Origin: Bradyrhizobium sp. NAS80.1
GTDB lineage: Bacteria > Pseudomonadota > Alphaproteobacteria > Rhizobiales > Xanthobacteraceae
Reading direction: 5' to 3'
Length of the DNA: 64,000 nucleotides
NCBI RefSeq assembly: GCF_001908205.1
Contig: NZ_LGHL01000075.1
Location: 1-64,000 of the forward strand
This document shows, one piece after another, positions 55,597-64,000 of this stretch; positions within the stretch are counted from its first letter, which is position 1; each line of letters starts with the position of its first letter. Below the pieces are notes generated by a model that saw only the letters and a program-made list of their open reading frames with translations, ran no database searches and was not told the origin of the DNA. Made by a program: the position numbers and the translations under genes.

Positions 55597-55977
55597 ATGT
55601 CAAAGGCAAAAGAGCTTGCCGACCGAGCCCGGGCGTTTGAAAAACGCGCTGCGGAGGCGATCGATCTTTTGTCACGAGAACACTATCGTGAGATGGCCGC
55701 TCACTACCGCGCGCTTTCCATCGAGCATCGCGAAGCCGAACAATTGCAAAAGCTTTCCCAAGCTGGATTTGAACAGCTGGCAAAGAGGAGTAGCACCCCC
55801 TCATTTCAAAATGCTGATAGGCCAACCTTTCAGCGCGCCATGGCGGTGGGCATAGCGCTCTGCGTCGCTTTTGTCGCGATCAGCTTCTCACTGCGGCCGC
55901 AGCCTGCTGACGATCGCGTACTGGTAAAGGCGGATCGCCTGACGCGGACCGCGGGCGATCCACTCAAGGCGAGATAG
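55597..55977 (+). CDS. Small coiled-coil protein with C-terminal membrane helix
   Basis: A 126-residue protein. The charged helical N-terminus MSKAKELADRARAFEKRAAEA continues through HYREMAAHYRALSIEHREAEQ, and one membrane helix (AVGIALCVAFVAISFSL) follows at about 83-100. GAGGTG precedes the ATG at 55597; an ATG four codons earlier is possible. Function unknown. Its end overlaps the convergent benE gene by 14 bases. Confidence 0.6.
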   Translation: MSKAKELADRARAFEKRAAEAIDLLSREHYREMAAHYRALSIEHREAEQLQKLSQAGFEQLAKRSSTPSFQNADRPTFQRAMAVGIALCVAFVAISFSLRPQPADDRVLVKADRLTRTAGDPLKAR

Positions 55978-57181
55978 TCTGCCCCAATAACTCTCGGCGC
56001 CGCAGGCAGCCGTTCAGAACGACGTAGGCGACAAGGCCGATCAGCAGCCCCCAGAATGCCCCGCCGATGCCGAGCAGCTTGATGTTCGCGGCGGAGGCCA
56101 GAAAGGTAATCAACGCCGCCTCACGGGAGGTCGGATCGGCCATCGCTCCTGCGAGGCTGCCGCCGATCGTGCCGAGCAGCGCGAGACCGGCCAGCGTCGT
56201 GATGAAAGTTGCAGGGAATGCCATGAACACGGCGGCGAGCGTCACGCCGAACGCCCCGACGAGGACGTAGAAGACGCCCGCCGCGATGCCGGCAATCCAC
56301 CGCTTCGACGGGTCTTCATGGGCTTCTCTGCCGGTGGCAATGGCCGCCGTGATGGCCGCGATGTTGAAGGCGTGCGAGCCGAACGGTGCCATGAGGAGCG
56401 AGCCGAGGCCCGTCACGGTCACGATGGGATTGGCGCTGGTCTTGAAGCCGTCGTTCCGCAGCACGAGCATTCCCGGCATGTATTGGCCGGTCAGCGTAAT
56501 CAGGAACAGCGGCAGCGCGACGCCCAGGAGCGCATTCAGCGAGAATTCCGGCATAGTGAACACTGGAATTGCGAACTGAAGCTGCAGCCCCGACAGCTCG
56601 ACGCGGCCTTGCGTCAGCAGGAACGCGAGCCCAAGAACGAGGATGCCGACCACGGCATAGCGGGCGGAGAAACGCTTCAGCACGACATAAGCGACGATCA
56701 GCAACCCGACCAGCAACGGATCGACGCTCGCGCCGCCGAATGCGCCGATACCGAATTGCAGCAGGATGCCGGCGAGCAGGCCCGAGGCGATGCCGGGCGG
56801 GATCAGCCGGATGACCTTCTCGAAACAGCCTGATACGCCGAGAGCGACGAATGCCGCCGCCGAGATCATGTAAGCTCCGATCGCCTCCGCATAGGGTGTC
56901 GTTGCAAGCGCGGTGACGAGGAAAGCCGCTGCCGGAGTGGACCAGGCTGTGATGATCGGCTCGTGATAGCGCCAGCTCAGGAAAAGTCCTGTCAGCCCCA
57001 CGCCGATGGAAACGGACCAGACCCAGGATGCCGTCAGTTCCGGGCTCAGGCCCGCGACCTTGGCGGCCTGAAAGACGAGAATGAACGTGCCGCCATAGTT
57101 GACGAGGACGGAGATCAGCCCCGCGACGACAGGGTGCGTCAGATCGCTCAAGCGAATGGATGATGATGAACCAGACGACAT
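55964..57181 (-). CDS. benE: Benzoate/H+ symporter family transporter
   Basis: A 405-residue inner-membrane transporter with about 12 helices. SWVWSVSIGVGLTGLFLSWRYHEPIITAWSTPAAAFLV and GSHAFNIAAITAAIATGREAHEDPSKRW are hallmark BenE segments. The likely substrate is benzoate or another aromatic acid, but no ben degradation genes are in the window. It is divergent from a MocR regulator, which probably controls it. Confidence 0.92.
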   Translation of the reverse strand: MSSGSSSSIRLSDLTHPVVAGLISVLVNYGGTFILVFQAAKVAGLSPELTASWVWSVSIGVGLTGLFLSWRYHEPIITAWSTPAAAFLVTALATTPYAEAIGAYMISAAAFVALGVSGCFEKVIRLIPPGIASGLLAGILLQFGIGAFGGASVDPLLVGLLIVAYVVLKRFSARYAVVGILVLGLAFLLTQGRVELSGLQLQFAIPVFTMPEFSLNALLGVALPLFLITLTGQYMPGMLVLRNDGFKTSANPIVTVTGLGSLLMAPFGSHAFNIAAITAAIATGREAHEDPSKRWIAGIAAGVFYVLVGAFGVTLAAVFMAFPATFITTLAGLALLGTIGGSLAGAMADPTSREAALITFLASAANIKLLGIGGAFWGLLIGLVAYVVLNGCLRRRELLGQTISP

Positions 57182-57293
57182 AGTCTTGACGAGACTCCAG
57201 AGGGCTTCGATGCAGCGGCGATGAGCTGGCTTGACATCTAGTCGGTCAATGGTCTGTTGAACCCATCCACTTCATTCGAGAGACCCAGACCAT

Positions 57294-58784
57294 TTGTTTA
57301 GGCATTCCCAACTCGAGTCCGTGAAGGCCTGGCTTGCCCATCCCGCCCATGCGGCGATGCCGCTTCACGCGCGGATTCAGCGGGCGATCAGGCAGTTGAT
57401 TCTCGATGGCGCGCTCGGACCGGGGAAACCGCTGCCAGCCTCGCGCGCGCTCGCCAAATCCCTCGGTGTGTCGCGCGACACGATCGAGGCAGCCTATGCC
57501 CAGCTTCACGCCGAAGGTTTCATCGACCGGCGAATAGGCAGCGGCAGCTTCGTGACGGAGATGACGGAGTTCACGCCGGGGCGCAGACTGTCCCAGCGGG
57601 ACGCGCTGTTGCGCAACCAGGCTCCAAATATCAGCAAGCGCGGCAACGCCATGTTTCGCAGCGGCGGCGTGCGCGAGCTGCTCGCACCGCGGCCTTTCGC
57701 GCATGGGGTGCCGGAGACACGCAACTTTCCGCTTCAGCTCTGGGAGCGTCTGGAGCGGCAAGTGTTGAAGGAAACCGGCACGCAGGCCCTGCTTCATGGC
57801 GATCCGCAGGGGACCGAACCGCTGCGACGCGCCGTTGCCGATTATGTGAACCTTGAGCGGGGCGCGCGCGCCACGGCCGACCGGGTGCTGATCCTCACCA
57901 GCTCGCAACAGGCACTAACCCTGTGTGCGAACTTGCTGCTCGACTCCGGCGATCGAATCTTCATCGAGGACCCCGCTTACTATGGCGCGCGCAGGGCCTT
58001 CGACGCGGCGGGGTTGGAATGCGTGCCCGTTCGCGTGGATCGTCAGGGCATCGTCGTCGAGCAGATCACGACTGAATCACGTAAGGTCAAGGCCGTGTTC
58101 CTGACGCCTTCGCACCAATTCCCGACCGGCGCGACGCTGGCACTCGATCGCCGTCTGGCGCTGATCGAATGGGCCGCCCGACATCAGGCATGGATCATCG
58201 AGGACGATTACGACAGTGAATTCCATTATGCCGGCAGGCCAACAGCCTGCGTGCAGGGCCTCGATTCGCACGACCGAACGATCTACATCGGCACCTTCAC
58301 CAAATCGCTCTTTCCGGGCTTGAGGATCGGCTACGTCGTGCTGCCGCCCCAGCTCGTGAAGCCGATGACCGTCGCGCGCACGCTGCTTGACGGGCACTCC
58401 GCCCCGATGGCGCAACTGACGCTCGCCCGCTTCATGGAAGGCGGGCATTTCGGCGCGCATGTCCGCACCATGCGCGGCATCTACGCTGAAAGGCTCGACG
58501 TGCTGGCAACCCTCGTCAGCAAACGTCTATCGGACTTTGTCGAGGCACGGGTGCCTGTCGGCGGCTTGCAAATGCCGTGTATGCTGACCTGCGACCTGTC
58601 TGAGCGCACCGCCATCGATGCGGCCCGACGTGTCGGGATCGAGATTTTGGGATTGTCAGCACTTCATGCCGCCGGAAACGGCAAGGCCGGGTTCCTGATG
58701 GGCTTTGCCGCCTACACCCCGAACGAGATCGATATCGCGGTCAGGAAATTGGCGAATGCACTTCGGACGGTGATGAAGGCATAG
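57294..58784 (+). CDS. MocR/PdxR-type GntR-aminotransferase regulator
   Basis: A 496-residue regulator with an N-terminal GntR wHTH (LHARIQRAIRQLILDGALGPGKPLPASRALAKSLGVSRDTIEAAYAQL, about 24-70) and a fold-type I aminotransferase domain. The PLP-binding Lys lies in TFTKSLFPGLRIGY (about 334), with EDDYDSEFHYAGRP upstream of it. The start is a TTG; a GTG nine codons later is the alternative. Such proteins respond to PLP or amino compounds. The divergent benE gene is the obvious target. Confidence 0.9.
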   Translation: MFRHSQLESVKAWLAHPAHAAMPLHARIQRAIRQLILDGALGPGKPLPASRALAKSLGVSRDTIEAAYAQLHAEGFIDRRIGSGSFVTEMTEFTPGRRLSQRDALLRNQAPNISKRGNAMFRSGGVRELLAPRPFAHGVPETRNFPLQLWERLERQVLKETGTQALLHGDPQGTEPLRRAVADYVNLERGARATADRVLILTSSQQALTLCANLLLDSGDRIFIEDPAYYGARRAFDAAGLECVPVRVDRQGIVVEQITTESRKVKAVFLTPSHQFPTGATLALDRRLALIEWAARHQAWIIEDDYDSEFHYAGRPTACVQGLDSHDRTIYIGTFTKSLFPGLRIGYVVLPPQLVKPMTVARTLLDGHSAPMAQLTLARFMEGGHFGAHVRTMRGIYAERLDVLATLVSKRLSDFVEARVPVGGLQMPCMLTCDLSERTAIDAARRVGIEILGLSALHAAGNGKAGFLMGFAAYTPNEIDIAVRKLANALRTVMKA

Positions 58785-58982
58785 GTCTTACAATCTCCGG
58801 ATACCGATGCCTATCCTTACTGAGGAAGGGGCGATCCTGGCCGGTTCTGGGTGGGCGCCGAGGTCCTCGGCAGTGAACTAGACCGGCCTCTTTCGTGATC
58901 CGGCATCCCCTTCTTTCGCCACGGTTCTAGCGAAGGACGTTCCGGCGGGCCCGGCGGTCGATGCTCGCATGAGGAGCGTGAG

Positions 58983-59430
58983 ATGCCATTCAGCTTCATT
59001 GGGGAAGTCAGCAGCGGCCTCGGCAGGGCAACGAATACGGTGAGGATGCAGGCTCCCCTGCTGAAGCCGCACTTTCCTGAAATTTCCACCTGCTATCCCG
59101 GCACGATCAATTTCGTGCTCGAAATCGCACTTCAGGTCAGGCTGCCTGATATCGTGACCCCACCGCAGTGATCTGTTCGGGCTAAACACGCTGGCCTGGC
59201 ATCCAAGCAATCCCAAAGGAGAGCGCTTCGGGATCACCCAAATAGGGCTTATCTTGCCCAACGGCGAGTTACACGATGCATGGATCTTCACGTCAGAAGG
59301 ATCGCCTCATCGGCTCAATGACCATCTGATCGAAGTGGTTGCGAAGCGACTTAAAGTCGCGACCGGTGACAAGTGCGGCCTGACCGTGGATCGCGTCACC
59401 CAATCATCCCAAGGATTGTATGTGATTTGA
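58983..59430 (+). pseudogene. CTP-dependent riboflavin kinase-like (DUF120) protein, broken by a frameshift
   Basis: Two frames give one protein of about 148 residues. The first begins MPFSFIGEVSSGLGRATNTVRM after AGGAG, runs through CYPGTINFVLEI and stops at 59169-59171. The +1 frame continues from 59170 with DLFGLNTLAWHPSNPKGERFG, then HLIEVVAKRLKVATGDKCGLTVD, to 59430. GxxxSGLGxA, YPGTxN and HLIEVVAxxL...TGDKxxL are the marks of the archaeal-type riboflavin kinase barrel. One extra base near 59169 explains the break. Homology is judged by pattern only. Confidence 0.65.
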
Positions 59431-59552
59431 CACCGGTCTTGCTGCACCGCCGCCAGCGCCAGCGCCATGCTGCCGCACAGCGATTAAATGGAAGATGCAC
59501 GATGGCGGGCGACGACGTGGCGAACGTGTTCACGGATCATCATTTTTAAGTT

Positions 59553-62500
59553 TCACCAATTGTAACGCAACACGCCCTTGCCGGCGTAGCTACGGGTCAC
59601 GTCCGAGAACTCACCTTCAAATGTTGCCGCCACCGACCAGCCGTTGAGCCAGCGCACTTCGGCCGATGCGGTCGCGAGAGCGGAGTCGGACGCGAGCGCC
59701 GCGCCATTCGTGATGAACGATGCGCCGGGCAGCGTCTGGAATGTTGCGGTGATGGCACGATCCGGATTGAAGTCGTGCGCCCACGCCGCACGGCCGCGCA
59801 ATGTCAGCACAGCGCCATCAAGTGCGAAAGATTTGTCGGAACGCAGCCCCAACTCTGTGCGTGATGCAGTCACAGTATCCGCGCCGTAGTTCAATGCGAA
59901 GGTGCTGGCACCGGAGATCGCGCGCTCGTTATAAGACGGCAGCTCGAATGCGGTGGTCTGTGCCGCCGCATAAGGCGAGACACCGAGTCCGCCGAACCAT
60001 GGCGTCAGGAAACGATGTCCCAACTCGATGCGGCCCGAGTAAGCATTCGCGTTGAAGTTCGCGCGCAGATGATCGACACCAGCAACAGAAACATAACGAT
60101 CCGTAGTCACGTCCTGCCATCCATAGGCTGCTGCCGCCGTCAGATATGTCGCGCCGAAGTTATGACGCACGAAGGCACCGGCCTGGAAGATGTCCGAACG
60201 TCCCGTGCCGCCATTGGCGACACTGAAGTTGCTGCCCGCACCGGCCATCGCGAAGCCCGCCAGGGTGTCAGGCGAGAACCAGTAGTCCGCACCGACGGCG
60301 GCACCATTGATGCTGCTGGTCGTATTGTTGGAGCCAACAACGGCGTTGCCGTCGGTCGTCTGCGATCCGCCGAAGCCTGACGCCCAAACGCTCCAGCGCT
60401 GATCGAACGCCGCACGCGGCGGTGCTTTCGTGTAAGCAGCGAACGCATCTCGCGCGGTCTTCGACTTTGCGCGGCCTGCATAGGCCATGCTCGCGCTCTC
60501 GTCGGCAAAGCCCGTTGCGCCGCCACCATTCGCATCACCACCGCGTCCCGCGGAGAACGGATCGGTGAGCAGGTCCATGAACATCGTCATCGCCTGGAAG
60601 CTGGTCTGCTGCGAACCCGTGCCGAGTTCGCCCGATGCTTGCGTCAAACCGTTCGGCGTCAGATTGCCGAACGCTAGCGGGATGCTGCCCGTGGCGTTGA
60701 AGAAGTTGGTGACCGCATTGACGACGTTGCGCTGATTGACGTTCACGCCATTCGTCGATGGTGGAAGAATGTCGAGCGCCAGATCGAGATAGACCTCGGT
60801 GTGCGCGGCGTCGTAACTGAGCGAGGTCTTGAAGCCCGACGGCAGGTTGGTGTTGACCACCGTGGAGTTGAATGTGCCGCTGATGCTGCCCGCGTTCAGG
60901 ATGGTGTATTGCTTCTGGACATAGCCGCCGACGGGAGCGAAGTTCGCCACCACCGTCGCGCCGCCCAGCGTCGCCGCGCCGGTGACGTTAGCGAAGCTCG
61001 ATGTCGTTGGATTGAGGTTCACGGCATAGAACGCGCCGGACTGAAATGCGAGGCTCGCCACCGTCATTGAAGAGCCCGGTGTGCCGGTGCCCGGTGCAAA
61101 TGCGCCGCCTGCATTCACCTGCACCGCGCTTGCAGGGCCGGTGCCGGTGAGCGTGCCCAGGGCGTTCACGATGATGCCGCTGGACGACGTGAGGTCGCTG
61201 CTCACGCGCAGCGTGCCGCCATTGACGATCGTCGCACCGGAATAGCTGTTGACGCCCGCGAGCGTCATCGTGCCGGTGCCGGTCTTGGTGAAGCCGCCGC
61301 TGCCGTCGATCCCGCCGGAAAACGTGGTCGAGGAGTTGTCGCCGCCGGCGGTCAGCGTCCCGGTACCAAGCGTGACCAAGCCCGCGCCGGCGAGGGAGCC
61401 GATGGTCTCGTTGAAGCCATTAAGATCGAGGGTGGCGCCGCTCGATATCGTATGGGCCGAATTGGCAGAGAAGCTGCCGTTGGCGCCGGCCTTGAGGGTG
61501 CCTTGCTCGACCTTGGTGGCGCCGCTGTAGTCGCTGGTGCCACTCAGGGTCTGCACCAGCCCGCCGCTGCCGTTGACGATGAAGTCACCCGTACCCGTCA
61601 GATGGCCGGCGAAGGCATTGACCGCGCCCGCCCGCGCCACCGTCAGGCTGCCGCCGGCGAGCTCCACCGTGCCGTCGCCGCTGCCGGTGGTGACCAGCTC
61701 GCCGATGGTGAGGCCAACGCCGTTGACTTTCGCCTGGGCGCCGCTTGCTACCTCCAGGAACGCGGCGCTGCTCATCGCCGTGGCGCTGTCCAGCGATAGG
61801 GTTCCTTGCTGCACGGCGAAGACACCGGCCAGCGTGTTGTTGCCACTGAGGGACTGCGTGCCGGCGCCCGACTTCAAGACGAAGTTGAAGGAGCTGCCGT
61901 TGCCAACGAGGTTGCCGGCGAAGCTATGGCTTGTCCCGGTCGCCACATCTAGGGCGAGAGCGCTGCCGCTGCCGAACTGCACGGTGCTCCCCGCCACGCC
62001 CGAGAGCCCGCCGACCCCGACCGTATGACCGTTGAGGTCGAGCGTGGTCCCGCTTGCGGTCATGTCCACCGGACCGGTGCCGAGCGCCGAATTGTTCCCC
62101 GCCCTGAGCGTGCCGCCGGCGATCACCGTGCCGCCGAGATAGCTATTGGCGCCCGAGAGCGTAAGCGTCCCGGTGCCGTTCTGAATGATCGAGCCGTTGC
62201 CAACGATCACGTTGGCAAGTGTTTGAGCGGTGCTCTGGTTGAACGTGATGCTGCCGGCGCCGTTGATCGCGATGTTGCCGGTCAGCGATGAGCCGTTCTG
62301 CAGTGTGAGCGTGTTGCTGCCGCCGGTGAAGGTGATGGCGTTGGCACGCGTTACGCCATTGCCCGAGAGCCCGCCGCTGATGCTGCCGCTGTTGATCACA
62401 GTGAGGTCCGAGCCGACAATACCGGCGCCGCCAAAGCCCGGCGTACCGGCGGTCCCGCCATTGCCCCCCGTTACAGTGCCGGAATTGGCAAAGGTGGCGC

Positions 62501-63257
62501 CGGCGGCCGTGAATTGGACCCCGATGCCGCCGTCGCCGCCATTCCCTCCATGACCACCCCCGCCAGCGGCGCCGCCGCCATTCCCGCCATTGCCTCCAGT
62601 GATCGTACTGGTGTTGCTGTTCGCGCCAGCGCCGGTGACGATGGCGCCGTAACCACCCGCGCCGCCACCGCCACCGCCACCGCCGACGTCGCCGAGACCG
62701 CCATTGCCACCCTTCCCGCCGGCGAGCGCTGACGAGTTGGTGATCGTCGCCGCGCCGGCGCCGTTGCCATTGAACCCGCCACCGCCACCACCGCCGCCAC
62801 CCGCAATGTCGCCGTGAGCTCCGTTTTGTCCATCCGGACTGGCCGCGGTACCGCCGTCGCCCCCGAGGCCGCCGCCTATATTGCTCGCGGGGTTGTTGCC
62901 ATAAACCCCGTCACCGCCATTCCCGCCCTTGCCACCACCGGCACCGCCGCCCCCGCCGCCGGCACCGACGCCGGCGGAGCCCGGGTTGGTGGTCCCTGGT
63001 TCGCCTGGATTGCCTGTGAAACCAGTTCCGCCGGTGCCGCCCGTTATTCCGCCCGCGGCGGCGTTGCCTCCCGCGCCGCCATCGGCCAGCGCAGGCGTCG
63101 CGAGCAACGCACCGGAGAGCGCGAGGCCCAGCGCACCCGCGCGGCAGAGGCGCACCAGCGCAGTGCTGTTCAACAGGGATTGGGTTGACGATGCATAGCG
63201 CCGGGCTTGGACCTGCCCGGTCTTTTCACTTCCAAACGTCACCACTCGCCCCCGCAC
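59553..63257 (-). CDS. Autotransporter with glycine-rich passenger
   Basis: A type V secreted protein of up to 1234 residues. A signal segment (ALGLALSGALLATPALADG) is followed by about 200 residues of GGxGG/GGNGGNGG tracts like mycobacterial PGRS, then PATR-type repeats (GTGTLTLSGANSYLGGTVIAGGTLRAGNN; SGATKVEQGTLKAG). The barrel starts near 952 (WSVWASGFGG) and ends in the required aromatic (VLRYNW). The start is uncertain: GTG at 63257, or GTG at 63242 with GGGGGCGA just upstream. The passenger is probably surface-exposed and adhesive. Confidence 0.88.
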   Translation of the reverse strand: MRGRVVTFGSEKTGQVQARRYASSTQSLLNSTALVRLCRAGALGLALSGALLATPALADGGAGGNAAAGGITGGTGGTGFTGNPGEPGTTNPGSAGVGAGGGGGGAGGGKGGNGGDGVYGNNPASNIGGGLGGDGGTAASPDGQNGAHGDIAGGGGGGGGGFNGNGAGAATITNSSALAGGKGGNGGLGDVGGGGGGGGAGGYGAIVTGAGANSNTSTITGGNGGNGGGAAGGGGHGGNGGDGGIGVQFTAAGATFANSGTVTGGNGGTAGTPGFGGAGIVGSDLTVINSGSISGGLSGNGVTRANAITFTGGSNTLTLQNGSSLTGNIAINGAGSITFNQSTAQTLANVIVGNGSIIQNGTGTLTLSGANSYLGGTVIAGGTLRAGNNSALGTGPVDMTASGTTLDLNGHTVGVGGLSGVAGSTVQFGSGSALALDVATGTSHSFAGNLVGNGSSFNFVLKSGAGTQSLSGNNTLAGVFAVQQGTLSLDSATAMSSAAFLEVASGAQAKVNGVGLTIGELVTTGSGDGTVELAGGSLTVARAGAVNAFAGHLTGTGDFIVNGSGGLVQTLSGTSDYSGATKVEQGTLKAGANGSFSANSAHTISSGATLDLNGFNETIGSLAGAGLVTLGTGTLTAGGDNSSTTFSGGIDGSGGFTKTGTGTMTLAGVNSYSGATIVNGGTLRVSSDLTSSSGIIVNALGTLTGTGPASAVQVNAGGAFAPGTGTPGSSMTVASLAFQSGAFYAVNLNPTTSSFANVTGAATLGGATVVANFAPVGGYVQKQYTILNAGSISGTFNSTVVNTNLPSGFKTSLSYDAAHTEVYLDLALDILPPSTNGVNVNQRNVVNAVTNFFNATGSIPLAFGNLTPNGLTQASGELGTGSQQTSFQAMTMFMDLLTDPFSAGRGGDANGGGATGFADESASMAYAGRAKSKTARDAFAAYTKAPPRAAFDQRWSVWASGFGGSQTTDGNAVVGSNNTTSSINGAAVGADYWFSPDTLAGFAMAGAGSNFSVANGGTGRSDIFQAGAFVRHNFGATYLTAAAAYGWQDVTTDRYVSVAGVDHLRANFNANAYSGRIELGHRFLTPWFGGLGVSPYAAAQTTAFELPSYNERAISGASTFALNYGADTVTASRTELGLRSDKSFALDGAVLTLRGRAAWAHDFNPDRAITATFQTLPGASFITNGAALASDSALATASAEVRWLNGWSVAATFEGEFSDVTRSYAGKGVLRYNW

Positions 63258-63579
63258 GATTCAATAATTTGTAAGAATTTCGTAACGGTTCCCATGGCGG
63301 GAAACCACCGCCTGTCCGCTTGATTCGGTCGCAATACGGAGTGACAGGCGAATTTCCGGAACCGTGTGCCTACGGCGCAACGTCTCGGCTATGCCGGACC
63401 GGCCCCGATCGGTTGCGCGCCCTTTGACGGATAACTGCGCGATGCGCGGCGCCCGGCGCGCAAGTTGAAATGCCCCGATGAAGTCTCCACCCCACCGCCC
63501 AATTCGACGACATGTGCCGTCCACCAAGCGCCTACCCCCCACTGGTCTGCAAATCTGCACCACGCGCATTTGGGTCGCA
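63258..63579. other. Spacer between the two autotransporters
   Basis: About 320 bases holding the promoter region of the first autotransporter (AT-rich TTACAAATTATTGAATCG near its start on the minus strand). No gene was recognised, and no terminator hairpin is evident after the second autotransporter. Confidence 0.5.
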
Positions 63580-64000
63580 TCACCAGCTGTAGCGGAGCGT
63601 GCCCGTGCCGGCATAGGTCTGCGCGCGGCCGGCGAACTCGCCGTCGAACTTCGCCGACAGCGTGATGCCGCCAGCGAGATGCAGGTCGGCGCCGGCCGAG
63701 ACCAGCGCGGTGTCCTTCGCCGGCGTCGCACCGCCCACGATGAAGCTCGCGCCCGGCAGCGTCTGGAACACCGCGGTGAGCACGGGATCGCTGACCCAAT
63801 CATGGGCCCAGGCGAGGCGGCCGCGCAGCGTCAAGGCCGCATCGGGTGCCACCAGCATCGCGCGATCGAAGCGCGCGCCGAGTTCGCTGCGGGTGTCGGT
63901 CGCGCTGCGCGCGGCGTAGGCGATACCAAAGCCGCCGCCGCTGAGATCGGCCTCGTTGTAGCTCGGTATGCGGAAGCTTTGCGCCTGCAGCGCCGCGTAA
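63580..64000 (-). CDS. Second autotransporter, C-terminal barrel (5' part outside window)
   Basis: The last 139 or so residues of an autotransporter beta-barrel. Strands such as FRIPSYNEADLSGGGFGIAYA, LTLRGRLAWAHDWVSDPVLTAVF and TLPGASFIVGGA match the first autotransporter's TLRGRAAWAHDFNPDRAITATF and TLPGASFITNGA. It ends in LRYSW, the aromatic C-terminus needed for BAM recognition. The two are tandem paralogs in the barrel. Confidence 0.9.
   Translation of the reverse strand, partial: YAALQAQSFRIPSYNEADLSGGGFGIAYAARSATDTRSELGARFDRAMLVAPDAALTLRGRLAWAHDWVSDPVLTAVFQTLPGASFIVGGATPAKDTALVSAGADLHLAGGITLSAKFDGEFAGRAQTYAGTGTLRYSW

Overview
The window looks like a chromosomal segment of a Bradyrhizobium-type alphaproteobacterium (Nitrobacteraceae, Rhizobiales). 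The basis is high GC with strong third-position bias, an ActS/ActR (RegB/RegA) redox pair, an intracellular PHB depolymerase, several branched-chain-amino-acid-type uptake proteins, MmcB, and many intergenic palindromes of the kind that fill Bradyrhizobium intergenic DNA. This is inference from gene content; no database search was possible.

Layout. 1-2.4 kb: SsuBCA-like ABC importer on the minus strand, cut by the window edge. 2.6-6.5 kb: glnD behind a sigma-54-like promoter, an O6-alkylguanine methyltransferase and a DUF1304 membrane protein. 6.7-9.3 kb: two tandem orphan periplasmic binding proteins. 9.6-13.5 kb: DUF1330 protein, PBP1A, YgjP-like metalloprotease. 13.6-18.7 kb: candidate small RNA or leader, phaZ, an ABC-2 exporter pair, then actS and actR. 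19.6-26.4 kb: mmcB, alpha-glucosidase, metallo-hydrolase, HxlR regulator divergent from a frame-broken small gene, PHB-depolymerase-like esterase, MFS pump. 26.7-30.5 kb: flavin monooxygenase, cytochrome P450, SDR. 30.7-43.9 kb: HWE kinase, two GGDEF-EAL proteins, and a sigma-54 activator directly upstream of a sigma-54-type promoter and a complete five-gene LIV-type ABC operon.

From about 43.9 kb to 59.5 kb the region is more accessory: a GGDEF remnant, tRNA-Arg(CCG), an AmpR/AmpC pair whose ampC is frame-broken, a truncated second copy of the tRNA, a tightly coupled five-gene operon (nucleosidase, GT-A transferase, GT-C membrane transferase, radical SAM/SPASM, GT2), a DoxX protein with a secreted protein of unknown function, several very small proteins, benE with a MocR regulator, and a frame-broken gene resembling CTP-dependent riboflavin kinase. 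The window closes with two tandem autotransporters, the first with a PGRS-like glycine-rich passenger.

The most interesting items are the coupled nucleosidase/radical-SAM/glycosyltransferase operon, the self-contained sigma-54 activator-promoter-ABC module, the tRNA-Arg remnant flanking the AmpR/AmpC pair, and three single-base frame breaks in otherwise well-preserved genes.
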